A stretch of 51,198 bases of DNA from Acidovorax sp. Root219. GTDB taxonomy: Bacteria > Pseudomonadota > Gammaproteobacteria > Burkholderiales > Burkholderiaceae_C. Where the stretch lies: contig NZ_LMIJ01000030.1 in NCBI RefSeq assembly GCF_001428665.1, positions 277,267 to 328,464 of the forward strand, written 5' to 3'. Both the position numbers and the translations under genes were made by a program. Below the pieces are notes generated by a model. The model did no database searches and was not told the DNA's origin. It saw nothing but the letters and a program-made list of their open reading frames with translations. The first letter of the stretch is position 1; the number at the start of each line of letters is the position of its first letter. Shown one piece after another: positions 13,255 through 21,035 of this stretch.

Positions 13255-14373
13255 ATGAACACCACATGGAAACAATGGGGGACCGCAACCGTCCTCGCTG
13301 CGGCGCTGTGCGGCATGGGCCATGCCCAGCTCCTGATCGGGCAGACGGCAGGCTACTCGGGCCAGGTGGCGGCGGGCGTGAAAGAAACCTCGGACGGCGC
13401 GAAGCTGTTCATTGATGCCGTCAACGCCAAGGGGGGCGTCAACGGGCAGAAGATCGAGCTGGTCTCGATGGACGACAAGTTCGACCCCAAGCTGGCCGCC
13501 GAGAACGCCCGCGTGCTGATCGAGGACAAGAACGTGCTGGCCATGTTCCTCACGCGCGGCACGCCCCATACCGAGGCCATGAGTCCGCTGCTGGACAAGC
13601 ACGGCGTCGTGCTGGTCGGCCCCTCGACGGGGGCCATGGTGCTGCACCAGCCGGTGCGCAAGAACATCTTCAATGTGCGTGCCACCTACCAGCGCGAGGC
13701 CGAAAAGGCCATGACCCACCTGGCCTCCATGGGCATCACCCGCATCGCGGTGATGTACGCCGACGACAGCTTTGGCGCCGACGGCGTGACGGGTGCCCAG
13801 AAAGGCCTGGCCGCCAGCAAGCTGACCGCCGTGGTACTGGAAAAGTTCGACCGCGCCAAGCCGGACTTTGCCCCGATTGCCGCCAAGGTCGCCAAGGCCC
13901 AGGCGCAGGCCGTGCTGATGGTTGCCTCGGGTTCGGCCGTGGTGGATGCCGGCACCGCGCTGCGCGCCGCGGGCTCGGGTGCGCAGATCGTGACCCTGTC
14001 CAACAACGCCTCGGGCGGCTTCATCAAGAGCCTGGGGCCCAATGCACGCGGCGTGATCGTGACCCAGGTGTACCCCAACGAGCGTGCCGTCACCTACGGC
14101 ATGGTCAAGGAGGCGCAGGAACTGGCCAAGGCCAAGGGCGTGGGCGACATCAGCCCGGCCATGCTCGAAGGCTTTGCCGCCGCCAAGGTGCTGGTCGAGG
14201 GCCTCAAGCGCGCCGGCCCCAAACCCACGCGCGAGAAGATCCAGGCAGCGCTGGAAGGCATCCGCAAACTCGACCTCGGGGGTCTGGAGCTGAGCTACAG
14301 CCCCGACGACCACACGGGTCTGGACTTTGCCGACCTGTCCATCATCGGAACGGACGGCAAGTTCCGCCGCTGA
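13255..14373 (+). CDS. ABC transporter substrate-binding protein, branched-chain amino acid type
   Basis: A 372-residue type I periplasmic binding protein (Peripla_BP_6, LivJ-like). The signal peptide ends near GHA-Q at residue 24. The mature protein starts LLIGQTAGYSGQVAAGVKET and has EDKNVLAMFLTRGTPHTEAM, GPSTGAMVLHQPV and IVTLSNNASGGF. These are segments of the ligand cleft and lobes. AAGGAG precedes the ATG. A second gene of the same family follows after 97 bases with very similar sequence throughout. No permease or ATPase genes are nearby, so it must work with transport components encoded elsewhere, or act as a sensor. Ligand unknown; family members bind Leu/Ile/Val, aromatic acids or other compounds. 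Confidence 0.9.
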   Translation: MNTTWKQWGTATVLAAALCGMGHAQLLIGQTAGYSGQVAAGVKETSDGAKLFIDAVNAKGGVNGQKIELVSMDDKFDPKLAAENARVLIEDKNVLAMFLTRGTPHTEAMSPLLDKHGVVLVGPSTGAMVLHQPVRKNIFNVRATYQREAEKAMTHLASMGITRIAVMYADDSFGADGVTGAQKGLAASKLTAVVLEKFDRAKPDFAPIAAKVAKAQAQAVLMVASGSAVVDAGTALRAAGSGAQIVTLSNNASGGFIKSLGPNARGVIVTQVYPNERAVTYGMVKEAQELAKAKGVGDISPAMLEGFAAAKVLVEGLKRAGPKPTREKIQAALEGIRKLDLGGLELSYSPDDHTGLDFADLSIIGTDGKFRR

Positions 14374-14470
14374 GCCCGGTCTTGTGGACGGGGTGGCACC
14401 CGCAGCCCATTTTGGCTACCATTTGTCACACCTTCATCCTACACTGCCACGCACCTCCGTCAGGGTCCCC

Positions 14471-15598
14471 ATGAAGAACGTTGCCGCCATCCACCCCTTC
14501 ACGGCCAGCGCCGTCTTTGCCCTGCTGGCCATGGGGGGTGCGGCGCATGCGCAGATCCTGATCGGCCAGACGGTGGGCGTGACCGGGTCGGCCGCAGCCA
14601 CCGTGCAGGAGTCCATGAAAGGCGCGGCACTTTATATCGACCACATCAACGCACGCGGTGGTGTGGCAGGGCAGAAGGTCGAGGTCATCACGCTTGATGA
14701 CAAGTTCGACCCCAAGCTGACGCTGGAGAACACCCGCACGCTGATCGAGCAGCGGGGCGTGATCGGCCTCTTCATGACGCGCGGCACGCCCCACACCCAG
14801 GGTATCGCGCCGGTGCTGGAGCAGCACGGCGTGCCGCTCATCGGCCCTTCCACAGGCGCCATGGTGCTGCACAAGCCGGTGCTCAAGTACGTTTTCAACG
14901 TGCGCGCCACCTACCAGCGCGAGGTGGAAAAAGCCATCACCCACCTGAACACCCTGGGTATCCGGAAGATCGGCGTGGTGCACGTGGACGACACCTTCGG
15001 GGCCGACGGGCTGGCAGGCGCCCAGGCCGGCTTCAAGGCCAACGGCATCGAGGCCCTGTTCATCGAAAAGTTCGACCGGGCCAAGCCCGACTACTCCGCC
15101 ATCGCGCCGCGCGTGGCACAGAAGCAGCCCCAGGCCGTGGTCTTCGTCGGCACCGGTGCCGCCGTGGTGGACGGCATCAAGGCGCTGCGTGCTGCGGGCG
15201 TCACGGGGCAGATCGTGACGCTGTCGAACAACGCCTCGGGTGGTTTCGTGAAGGCCCTGGGCGAAAGTGCGCGCGGCGTGGTGGTGACGCAGGTCTTCCC
15301 CTCCGAGCGCTCGGTGAACTACGCACTGATCAAGGAGGCCATGGACCTGGCCAAGGCCGGTGGCGTGAGCGAACTGACCCCGGCCATGGTGGAGGGCTTC
15401 GTGAGTGCCAAGGTGCTCGTGGAAGGCCTCAAGCGCGCCGGCCCCAAGCCCGATCGCGCAAAGCTGCACGCGGGCCTGGAGGGCATCCGCAACTGGGACA
15501 TGGGTGGACTTACCCTCTCCTACAGCAGTACCGACCATTCAGGCCTGGATTTCTCGGACCTCTCCATCATCGGCACCGACGGCCGCTTCAAGCGTTAA
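14471..15598 (+). CDS. ABC transporter substrate-binding protein, tandem paralogue
   Basis: A 375-residue type I periplasmic binding protein, clearly homologous along its whole length to the preceding one. Shared blocks include ILIGQTVGVTGSAAA, DDKFDPKLTLENTRTLIEQ, GPSTGAMVLHKPV, NVRATYQREVEKAITHLNTL, IVTLSNNASGGFVKALGE and SDLSIIGTDGRFKR. The start at 14471 gives a normal signal peptide (MKNVAAIHPF to AHA-Q). The frame is open back to 14327, but that would overlap the previous gene and bury the signal. Differences are concentrated in the helix after the signal and in surface segments, which may change ligand choice. Cotranscription with the first copy is likely. Confidence 0.9.
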   Translation: MKNVAAIHPFTASAVFALLAMGGAAHAQILIGQTVGVTGSAAATVQESMKGAALYIDHINARGGVAGQKVEVITLDDKFDPKLTLENTRTLIEQRGVIGLFMTRGTPHTQGIAPVLEQHGVPLIGPSTGAMVLHKPVLKYVFNVRATYQREVEKAITHLNTLGIRKIGVVHVDDTFGADGLAGAQAGFKANGIEALFIEKFDRAKPDYSAIAPRVAQKQPQAVVFVGTGAAVVDGIKALRAAGVTGQIVTLSNNASGGFVKALGESARGVVVTQVFPSERSVNYALIKEAMDLAKAGGVSELTPAMVEGFVSAKVLVEGLKRAGPKPDRAKLHAGLEGIRNWDMGGLTLSYSSTDHSGLDFSDLSIIGTDGRFKR

Positions 15599-15669
15599 AC
15601 GCGGATTGCTTGAGTCTGCCTCTCGTCAATGGTGCATGACGATAAGGCTGTGGCATAGGCCCATGGTCT

Positions 15670-15799
15670 ATGAAACTGGCGCGGCCCATGCCAGTGCTCC
15701 CGCGCAAGGGCCGCCCCGCCGCGCTGGGAGCGTCCCCCTCCCGACTCGCATTGCGAGTCGAGAGAGGGGTGAAGGCGCGAAGCGACTCAGGGGGTGCTT
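15670..15799 (+). repeat. Dispersed intergenic repeat, copy A (short form)
   Basis: This stretch matches 33501-33704 in the same order: ATGAAACTGGCGCGGCC, GCAAGGGCCGCCCCGCCGC, GCGTCCCCCTCCC, AGAGAGGGG and GGCGCGAAGCGACTCA. The region between GTCCCCCTCC and AGAGAGGGG forms a hairpin (CGACTCGCA/TGCGAGTCG). The stem sequence differs in the other copy, but pairing is kept. The right end stops four bases short of the stop codon of the 52-residue protein gene. It has no coding potential that I trust. Confidence 0.75.
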
Positions 15800-15802
15800 T
15801 TT

Positions 15803-15961
15803 TTAATGCGCTGCGCTGGCCCCGGAGGCAGGTGCGGCGGGCACATGCAGGGAGTCGCCGCCATGCTGCTCGCCACCCATGTCCACCTTGTCACCCGCCT
15901 TCATGATGACGAACAGCGACAGGGCCGCAAACAGCACGAATCCGACAACGATCTTCCACAT
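15803..15961 (-). CDS. 52-residue single-pass membrane protein
   Basis: A short gene with good start signals: AGGAGAT lies nine bases before the ATG. The product begins MWKIVVGFVLFAALSLFVIM, one hydrophobic helix. It continues KAGDKVDMGGEQHGG, a charged Gly/His segment, and ends in an Ala/Pro/Ser-rich tail with a final His. An overlapping ATG at 15967 in another frame has its ribosome-binding site too close and encodes no plausible protein. It lies downstream of the MHS transporter on the same strand, but a strong terminator separates them, so it probably has its own promoter between about 16045 and 15962. No homologue was recognised. Confidence 0.7.
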   Translation of the reverse strand: MWKIVVGFVLFAALSLFVIMKAGDKVDMGGEQHGGDSLHVPAAPASGASAAH

Positions 15962-16045
15962 GGCTCATATCTCCTGAATTTGCAAGGACCGGTCCGAAAG
16001 CTTTTCGAACAGGTTTTAAGGGGCTTGCTTGGTTGCTTGCTCAAC

Positions 16046-16088
16046 AAAAGGGCCTCGCAGCGCCGCATGGTGCGTGCGAGGCCCTTTT
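16046..16088. terminator. Strong bidirectional intrinsic terminator
   Basis: AAAAGGGCCTCGCA and TGCGAGGCCCTTTT form a 14-bp perfect stem with a 15-base loop. On the minus strand the second arm ends in CCCTTTTGTTG, so it fits termination after the MHS transporter gene (stop at 16146). The A-tract and T-tract on the two arms make it usable in either direction. Confidence 0.8.
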
Positions 16089-16145
16089 CTGGAACACAGT
16101 GCCTGCCCCGGGGGAGGCGCGCACTGGTCGCAGTTGCCGTAATCG

Positions 16146-17816
16146 TCAGTCGTTGGCGTAGATGTCCACGTCCTTGGTCTCGCGGATGAACAGCGTGCCT
16201 ATCACCAGGGTCATGCCCGCGATGATGATGGGGTACCACAGGCCGTTGTACATGTTGCCGGTCTGTGCCACGATGGCGAAGGCCGTGGTGGGCAGCAGGC
16301 CGCCGAACCAGCCGTTGCCGATGTGATACGGCAGGCTCATCGAGGTGTAGCGGATGCGGGTCGGGAACATTTCCACCAGCATGGCGGCAATGGGGCCGTA
16401 CACCATGGTCACCAGCAGCACCAGCCAGAACAGCAGCACCACCGTCAGAACCTTGTTGGTCTTGGCAGGGTCGGCCTTGGTCGGGTACCCGGCGATCTTC
16501 AGGTCTTCGGCCACTTCCTTCTTGAAGGCCGCGATGGACTTGGCAGAGGCTTCGTCGAACTTGAGGTTCACCACGGTGCCGGTAGGCGCCTCGACGGTCT
16601 TGGTACCGATCTTGACCACGGCTGGGGAGCCTGCGGGGCCTGCCACGTTGTCGTAGCTCACCGAGTTCTGCACCAGGTAGCGCTTGGCGATGTCGCAGGA
16701 AGTGCGGAAGTCGATCTCACGGGCCACCGGGTTGCCCTGGAAGGAGCACGAGGCAGGGTCGGCCGTCACCACCACGCCGGCCGTGGCCTGGGCCTTGGCC
16801 AGGTCAGGGTTGGCGGCTTCGGTCAGCGCCTTGAAGACAGGGAAGTAGGTGACCACGGCCAGCAGGCAGCCGGCCATGATGATGGGCTTGCGGCCGATCT
16901 TGTCCGACAGCGTACCGAACACCACGAAGAAGGGCGTGCCCAGCAGCAGGGCGGCGGCGATCAGCAGGTTGGCCGTGGTGTTGTCCACCTTCAGTTGCTG
17001 CGTCAGGAAGAACAGTGCATAGAACTGGCCCGAGTACCAGACCACGGCCTGGCCGGCGGTCAGGCCCACCAGCGCCAGGATCACGATCTTCAGGTTCTTC
17101 CACTGGCCGAACGACTCGGCCAGGGGGGCCTTGGAGGTCTTGCCCTCGGCCTTCATCTTCTGGAAAGCCGGCGATTCCGACAGCGACAGGCGGATCCACA
17201 CCGAGATGCCCAGGAGCAGGATGGACACCAGGAACGGAACGCGCCAGCCCCAGTCGGAGAACACCGCCTCACCCAGGCTCAGGCGCACGCCCAGGATCAC
17301 CAGCAGGCTCAGGAACAGGCCCAGCGTGGCCGTGGTCTGGATCCAGGAGGTGTAGGCACCGCGCTTGCCGTGCGGGGCATGCTCGGCCACGTAGGTGGCG
17401 GCACCGCCGTACTCACCGCCCAGTGCCAGGCCCTGCAGCATGCGCAGCGCGATCAGGATGATGGGGGCGGCCACGCCGATGGTGGCGTAGCTAGGCAGCA
17501 GGCCGACGATGAAGGTCGACAGGCCCATGATCAGGATGGTGACCAGGAAGGTGTACTTGCGCCCGATCATGTCGCCCAGGCGGCCGAACACGATGGCGCC
17601 GAAAGGCCGCACCAGGAAACCCGCCGCGAAGGCCAGCAGCGCGAAGATGAAGGCTGCGCCCGCATCCAGACCGCTGAAGAACTGCTTGGCAATGATGGCT
17701 GCGAGCGAGCCGTACAGATAAAAGTCGTACCACTCGAAAACGGTGCCGAGCGACGAAGCGAAGATGACCTTCTTCTCTTCGGCGGTCATCGGCCGCGGTG
17801 CGGGATGGGTTGCCAT
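16146..17816 (-). CDS. MHS family MFS transporter with large periplasmic insert
   Basis: A 556-residue proton-coupled symporter of the metabolite:H+ symporter (MHS) branch of the major facilitator superfamily. GTVFEWYDFYLYGSLA in the first helix, GRLGDMIGRKYT between helices 2 and 3, and LALGGEYGGAATYVAEHAP are MHS hallmarks. TMs are evenly spread over residues 20-260 and 285-360, then resume near 470. Between them (about residues 355-465) is a hydrophilic insert containing CSFQGNPVAREIDFRTSCDI, with two cysteines that could form a disulfide. That makes the protein longer than the usual 430-residue MHS carrier. AGGAGA precedes the ATG at 17816. The substrate is probably a carboxylate or other small metabolite; it is not readable. 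Confidence 0.88.
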   Translation of the reverse strand: MATHPAPRPMTAEEKKVIFASSLGTVFEWYDFYLYGSLAAIIAKQFFSGLDAGAAFIFALLAFAAGFLVRPFGAIVFGRLGDMIGRKYTFLVTILIMGLSTFIVGLLPSYATIGVAAPIILIALRMLQGLALGGEYGGAATYVAEHAPHGKRGAYTSWIQTTATLGLFLSLLVILGVRLSLGEAVFSDWGWRVPFLVSILLLGISVWIRLSLSESPAFQKMKAEGKTSKAPLAESFGQWKNLKIVILALVGLTAGQAVVWYSGQFYALFFLTQQLKVDNTTANLLIAAALLLGTPFFVVFGTLSDKIGRKPIIMAGCLLAVVTYFPVFKALTEAANPDLAKAQATAGVVVTADPASCSFQGNPVAREIDFRTSCDIAKRYLVQNSVSYDNVAGPAGSPAVVKIGTKTVEAPTGTVVNLKFDEASAKSIAAFKKEVAEDLKIAGYPTKADPAKTNKVLTVVLLFWLVLLVTMVYGPIAAMLVEMFPTRIRYTSMSLPYHIGNGWFGGLLPTTAFAIVAQTGNMYNGLWYPIIIAGMTLVIGTLFIRETKDVDIYAND

Positions 17817-18063
17817 GGTTTGTCTCCTGTGTGATGTATTCAGACCGCCCTCTGGTGCGGCTGCCCACATTCTTGGAGATTGCACTGACCCCCCTCTGAC
17901 ACGAAACCAACAGGGCCTTTCACCAAACTGACCGCGCTCTGACAACTTAAGGTGAAACCCTTGCGCCCGCTTTCAGCATGCGAGAAGGCGAGCACGGAGG
18001 GCGGTGTTTACCCCGACAGGCTGACAGGCACGCTGTCAGGAAGCGCCGGCCAGCCCACCGTCA

Positions 18064-18717
18064 TCAGCCCTTGGTCGCGAGACCCGAAGGGAGCGCCGCA
18101 ACACCATCCCAGTCCGACCCCTCAAACCAGGCATCGCCATCGAGGTAGGCACGCAGCATGGGCAGGCCATCGAGCCCCCAGAACAGCTTGCCATCGACCG
18201 CGAAGGCGGGCACGCCGAACACCCCGGCAGCCTGGGCGGTCTCGGTGTTGGCACGCAGCAGCGCCTTGGGGGCCTCGCTCGCAATGTCCTGGCCGGGCCG
18301 CAGCTGCTCGGCCAATGCGGTGGCCAGATCGGCCATGCGCGCCGGGTCCAGCGCGTCCTGCCCGCCCAGCCAGACATGGCGCAGCACGGTGCCAGCCACG
18401 TAGCGGTTGATGGTGCCGTCATCGCTGCAGGCCAGCGCCTGGCGCAGCAGCGGCAGCGGGTTGAAGGGGTGGCGCGCCGGCATCTGCAGGCCGATGCCGT
18501 GGGCGTGGCCGAGCCAGGTCACATGGCGGTAGGTCCATTCGCGCTTGGGCGCGATGCCGGCCGGGCCCGGATTTGCGTGCTGTGCCAGCAGGGCACCGAG
18601 CAGCACCGGTTGGTAGGCCACGCTGTAGCTCAGGCCCTCCAGCACCTCGGGGAGGCGCTCGAAGGCCAGCCAGGCATAGGGCGAAATGAAGTCCAGGTAG
18701 AACGTGATGCGTTTCAT
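18064..18717 (-). CDS. 2-hydroxychromene-2-carboxylate isomerase family protein (DsbA-like)
   Basis: A 217-residue thioredoxin-fold protein of the HCCA isomerase/GST-kappa group. It opens with FYLDFISPYAWLAFERLPEV; the Ser-Pro-Tyr replaces the CxxC of DsbA and binds glutathione in this family. Further family marks are KREWTYRHVTWLG, HPFNPLPLLRQALAC, and GVFGVPAFAVDGKLFWGLD with the cis-Pro. It may isomerise an aromatic-degradation intermediate, but many relatives have no known substrate. Its ATG overlaps the TGA of the DUF1289 gene (ATGA), so it is translationally coupled as the last gene of the 11-gene run. Confidence 0.85.
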   Translation of the reverse strand: MKRITFYLDFISPYAWLAFERLPEVLEGLSYSVAYQPVLLGALLAQHANPGPAGIAPKREWTYRHVTWLGHAHGIGLQMPARHPFNPLPLLRQALACSDDGTINRYVAGTVLRHVWLGGQDALDPARMADLATALAEQLRPGQDIASEAPKALLRANTETAQAAGVFGVPAFAVDGKLFWGLDGLPMLRAYLDGDAWFEGSDWDGVAALPSGLATKG

Positions 18718-18983
18718 GGAGATATCCCCTTGGCGTCAAACGGAGCGATGCCCGCGCGCAGCAGCAATTGCGCCCAGATGGTACGGCGCACGGCGCTATC
18801 GGCGCCACCCCAGATGCGGATCTCGTCCAGCGTGCGAAAGCAGCCCTCGCAGTGGCTGCGGTCGGGCGACATGCGGCACACCGAGATGCAGGGCGAGGGC
18901 ATGGGCTCCTGGCTGCGGGCGTCGAAGTGCCCAGCCACGCCGATCTGGCGGGCGTGGTTGGCCAGCAGCTCGACCGGGGTCAT
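18714..18983 (-). CDS. DUF1289 domain protein
   Basis: An 89-residue protein. The core is SPCISVCRMSPDRSHCEGCF followed by RTLDEIRIWGGA and an RRTIWAQL segment, the DUF1289 pattern with four conserved cysteines, presumably a metal site. The first 28 residues, starting MTPVELLANHARQIGVAGHF, precede it. The ATG at 18983 overlaps the stop of the YbaK gene in ATGA, and its own TGA overlaps the next start in ATGA, so three genes are chained by 4-base overlaps. The frame is open further upstream only because it runs inside the YbaK gene. Function is unknown. Confidence 0.8.
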   Translation of the reverse strand: MTPVELLANHARQIGVAGHFDARSQEPMPSPCISVCRMSPDRSHCEGCFRTLDEIRIWGGADSAVRRTIWAQLLLRAGIAPFDAKGISP

Positions 18984-19528
18984 GCCGCTGCAGGTGGCAC
19001 AGTTGGTGCGGGCTCCTGCACCACGTCCACCACGGGCGCCCCGGTCAGGCGCGTGAGGTCGTTCGGGTGCAGCGGGAACACGCTGTGCGGATGCCCTGCC
19101 GCCGCCCACACCACGTCAAAGCGCAGCAGGTCGCGGTCGATCAGCGTGACGGGCGGCGTGGCATGCGCCAGCGGCGATACGCCGCCGATGGAAAAGCCGG
19201 TGCGTGCCTTCACGAACTCGGCATCGGCCCGGCCGACCTTGCCCACGTGGGCTTCGACCTTCTTTTCGTCCACGCGCCGGTCGCCCGAGGTCACCACGAG
19301 CACCGCCGCGTCGTCGCTCTTGCGCCGAAAGATGATGCTCTTGGCCACCTGGCCGACGAGGATGCCCAGGGCATCGGCCGCCTGCTGGGCGGTGCGCGCT
19401 GCGTCGTCGAGCATCTGCGGCATGTGGGGATGGCCCTGCGCCTGCAGCGCCGCTGCCACCCGTTGCACGCCTTCCGGCAAGTTCTTCAGTTCCGCTCCGC
19501 ACATATCCAAGGTTCCCGCACTGGTCAT
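18980..19528 (-). CDS. YbaK/EbsC (prolyl-tRNA editing-like) protein
   Basis: A 182-residue YbaK/EbsC family protein. These act as free-standing editing enzymes that deacylate mischarged tRNA(Pro), usually Cys- or Ala-tRNA. The core shows AKSIIFRRKSDDAAVLVVTS, where Lys is the catalytic residue, then GDRRVDEKKVEAHVG, TGFSIGGVSPLAH and FPLHPNDLTRLTGAPVVDV. The N-terminal helices (GVQRVAAALQAQGH) are usual. The start at 19528 is chosen over 19504 (MCGAELKN); both lack a strong ribosome-binding site. It sits 59 bases after liuE in the leucine-degradation run, with no obvious metabolic link. Confidence 0.85.
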   Translation of the reverse strand: MTSAGTLDMCGAELKNLPEGVQRVAAALQAQGHPHMPQMLDDAARTAQQAADALGILVGQVAKSIIFRRKSDDAAVLVVTSGDRRVDEKKVEAHVGKVGRADAEFVKARTGFSIGGVSPLAHATPPVTLIDRDLLRFDVVWAAAGHPHSVFPLHPNDLTRLTGAPVVDVVQEPAPTVPPAAA

Positions 19529-19587
19529 GGTGGGGCGGCACGGTGCCGCCCTCTGGTCCCCCATTGTCGGGCCTTCAGGCCCCGTGG

Positions 19588-20496
19588 TCAGCCCGCCCGC
19601 TTGGTCAGCAGGGCATTGGCCGCGCGCGAGTTGGGCTTGCGGTTCAGAAAATTGCTGATGTAGGCGCCCGCATCGATGAGCTTGTCGAGGTCGATGCCGG
19701 TATCGATGCCCATGCCGTGCAGCATGTAGACCACGTCTTCGGTGGCCACATTGCCCGTGGCGCCCTTGGCATAGGGGCAGCCGCCCAGGCCTGCCACCGA
19801 GGTGTCGTACTGCCACACACCCATCTCCAGCGTGGCCAGGGTGTTGGCCAGGGCCTGGCCGTAGGTGTCGTGAAAATGGCCAGAGACGTCGTCGATGCCG
19901 TAGTGCTGCAGAGTGGCCTCCATGGCCCGCTGCACCTTGCGTGGTGTGCCCACGCCGATGGTGTCGGCCACGCCCACGTGCTGCACACCGATGCCCTTCA
20001 TGAGGCCGGCCAGGTAGGCCACGCGCTCGGGCGCTATCTCGCCTTCGTAGGGGCAACCCACCGTGCAGCTCATGGCACCGCGCACATGGATGCCGGCCGC
20101 CCGCGCGGCCTCGACCACGGGGGCAAAGCGCTCGATGCTCTCCGCAATGGAACAGTTGATGTTCTTCTGGCTGAAGGCCTCGCTGGCCGAACCGAAGACC
20201 ACGATTTCGTCGGGACGGTCAATCACCGCGGCTTCATAGCCCTTGAGGTTGGGCGTGAGCACCGAGTAGACGATGCCCGCCTGGCGCGCAATGCCTTCCA
20301 TGACCTCGTGGTTGTCCGCCATCTGCGGCACCCACTTGGGCGAGACATAGCTGGTGACCTCGATGTTCTTGAGGCCCGCATCCTGCAGGCGGTGCACCAG
20401 GCCGATCTTGATTTCGGCCGGTACGGGGGATTTCTCGTTCTGCAGGCCGTCGCGCGGACCCACGTCGACGAGTTTGACTTTGGCGGGGATGCTCAT
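19588..20496 (-). CDS. liuE: Hydroxymethylglutaryl-CoA lyase
   Basis: A 302-residue HMG-CoA lyase that cleaves 3-hydroxy-3-methylglutaryl-CoA into acetoacetate and acetyl-CoA, the last step of leucine degradation. The TIM-barrel N-terminus VKLVDVGPRDGLQNEKSPVP carries the catalytic Arg-Asp. SVAGLGGCPYAKGATGNVA is the family signature with the active-site Cys. HFHDTYGQALAN provides metal-binding His residues. Length fits bacterial HMG-CoA lyases. It follows ghrA and a DUF3592 gene in the same run as liuB, liuC and liuD, which secures the pathway assignment. Confidence 0.95.
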   Translation of the reverse strand: MSIPAKVKLVDVGPRDGLQNEKSPVPAEIKIGLVHRLQDAGLKNIEVTSYVSPKWVPQMADNHEVMEGIARQAGIVYSVLTPNLKGYEAAVIDRPDEIVVFGSASEAFSQKNINCSIAESIERFAPVVEAARAAGIHVRGAMSCTVGCPYEGEIAPERVAYLAGLMKGIGVQHVGVADTIGVGTPRKVQRAMEATLQHYGIDDVSGHFHDTYGQALANTLATLEMGVWQYDTSVAGLGGCPYAKGATGNVATEDVVYMLHGMGIDTGIDLDKLIDAGAYISNFLNRKPNSRAANALLTKRAG

Positions 20497-20525
20497 GGGG
20501 AATTCTCCGATGGGGATGTGGGTGT

Positions 20526-20999
20526 TCAGGCCGTGGAAGCGGCCATGGCCGGCTTGGGCCGAAGCCGCAACAGCAGGCAGCCGAGGGCCATGCCGACGAG
20601 GCCCGCCAGCAGCATGGCGATGCCGATGAAGCTTTTGATCCAGCGGGAGCTGCTGATCTCGGCCTGCAGCGGGTCCTTGGCGGGGTAGCGCACCGTGACG
20701 GCTTCGCCGATGGCGTGCTCTGCCTGCAGCCTCCGCAGCACCGGATCGGTCACGTGCAGGGTGCGGCCGTCATGGGCCGTGAACTCCACCACGCTCTTGC
20801 TGCCTTGGCCCAGACGCCCTTGCGTGCCCACGGTGCCCGGCACCAGGGCCACCACCCGGCCCTGGGCCGAGCGCATGTCGCCCACCAGATTCAGGCTCAC
20901 GGCCAGCAGCCAGGCAGCGCCCAGCGCAGACAGCGCACCCGGCAACAACAGGAACCAGCCGAGCAGGCCCAGGAACGGGCGGAGAAAGGAGGTGGCCAT
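20526..20999 (-). CDS. DUF3592 membrane protein
   Basis: A 157-residue protein with an N-terminal hydrophobic segment (LGLLGWFLLLPGALSALGAA) and a C-terminal one (FIGIAMLLAGLVGMALGCLL). The soluble domain between them reads AQGRVVALVPGT...VVEFTAHDGRTLHVTDPV...GEAVTVRYPAKDPLQAEI. This is the DUF3592 pattern: a small beta domain ending in the VxYxPxxPxxA motif. Function is unknown. It lies 29 bases before liuE and 36 after ghrA, apparently cotranscribed with them. Confidence 0.8.
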   Translation of the reverse strand: MATSFLRPFLGLLGWFLLLPGALSALGAAWLLAVSLNLVGDMRSAQGRVVALVPGTVGTQGRLGQGSKSVVEFTAHDGRTLHVTDPVLRRLQAEHAIGEAVTVRYPAKDPLQAEISSSRWIKSFIGIAMLLAGLVGMALGCLLLRLRPKPAMAASTA

Positions 21000-21035
21000 G
21001 GCGTGGTTGCCCGGTGCGTCGGTGCCCTGCGAACC

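Noticed and set aside
15794..16189. A plus-strand frame across the small membrane protein and terminator
   Set aside because: It crosses a strong hairpin terminator, has no ribosome-binding site and lies antisense to a better-supported small gene.
18021..18039. CTGACAG-GCACG-CTGTCAG hairpin after the HCCA-isomerase-like gene
   Set aside because: The stem has only 7 bp and no T tract follows on the minus strand. It may help to end the 11-gene transcript, but I do not call it a terminator.
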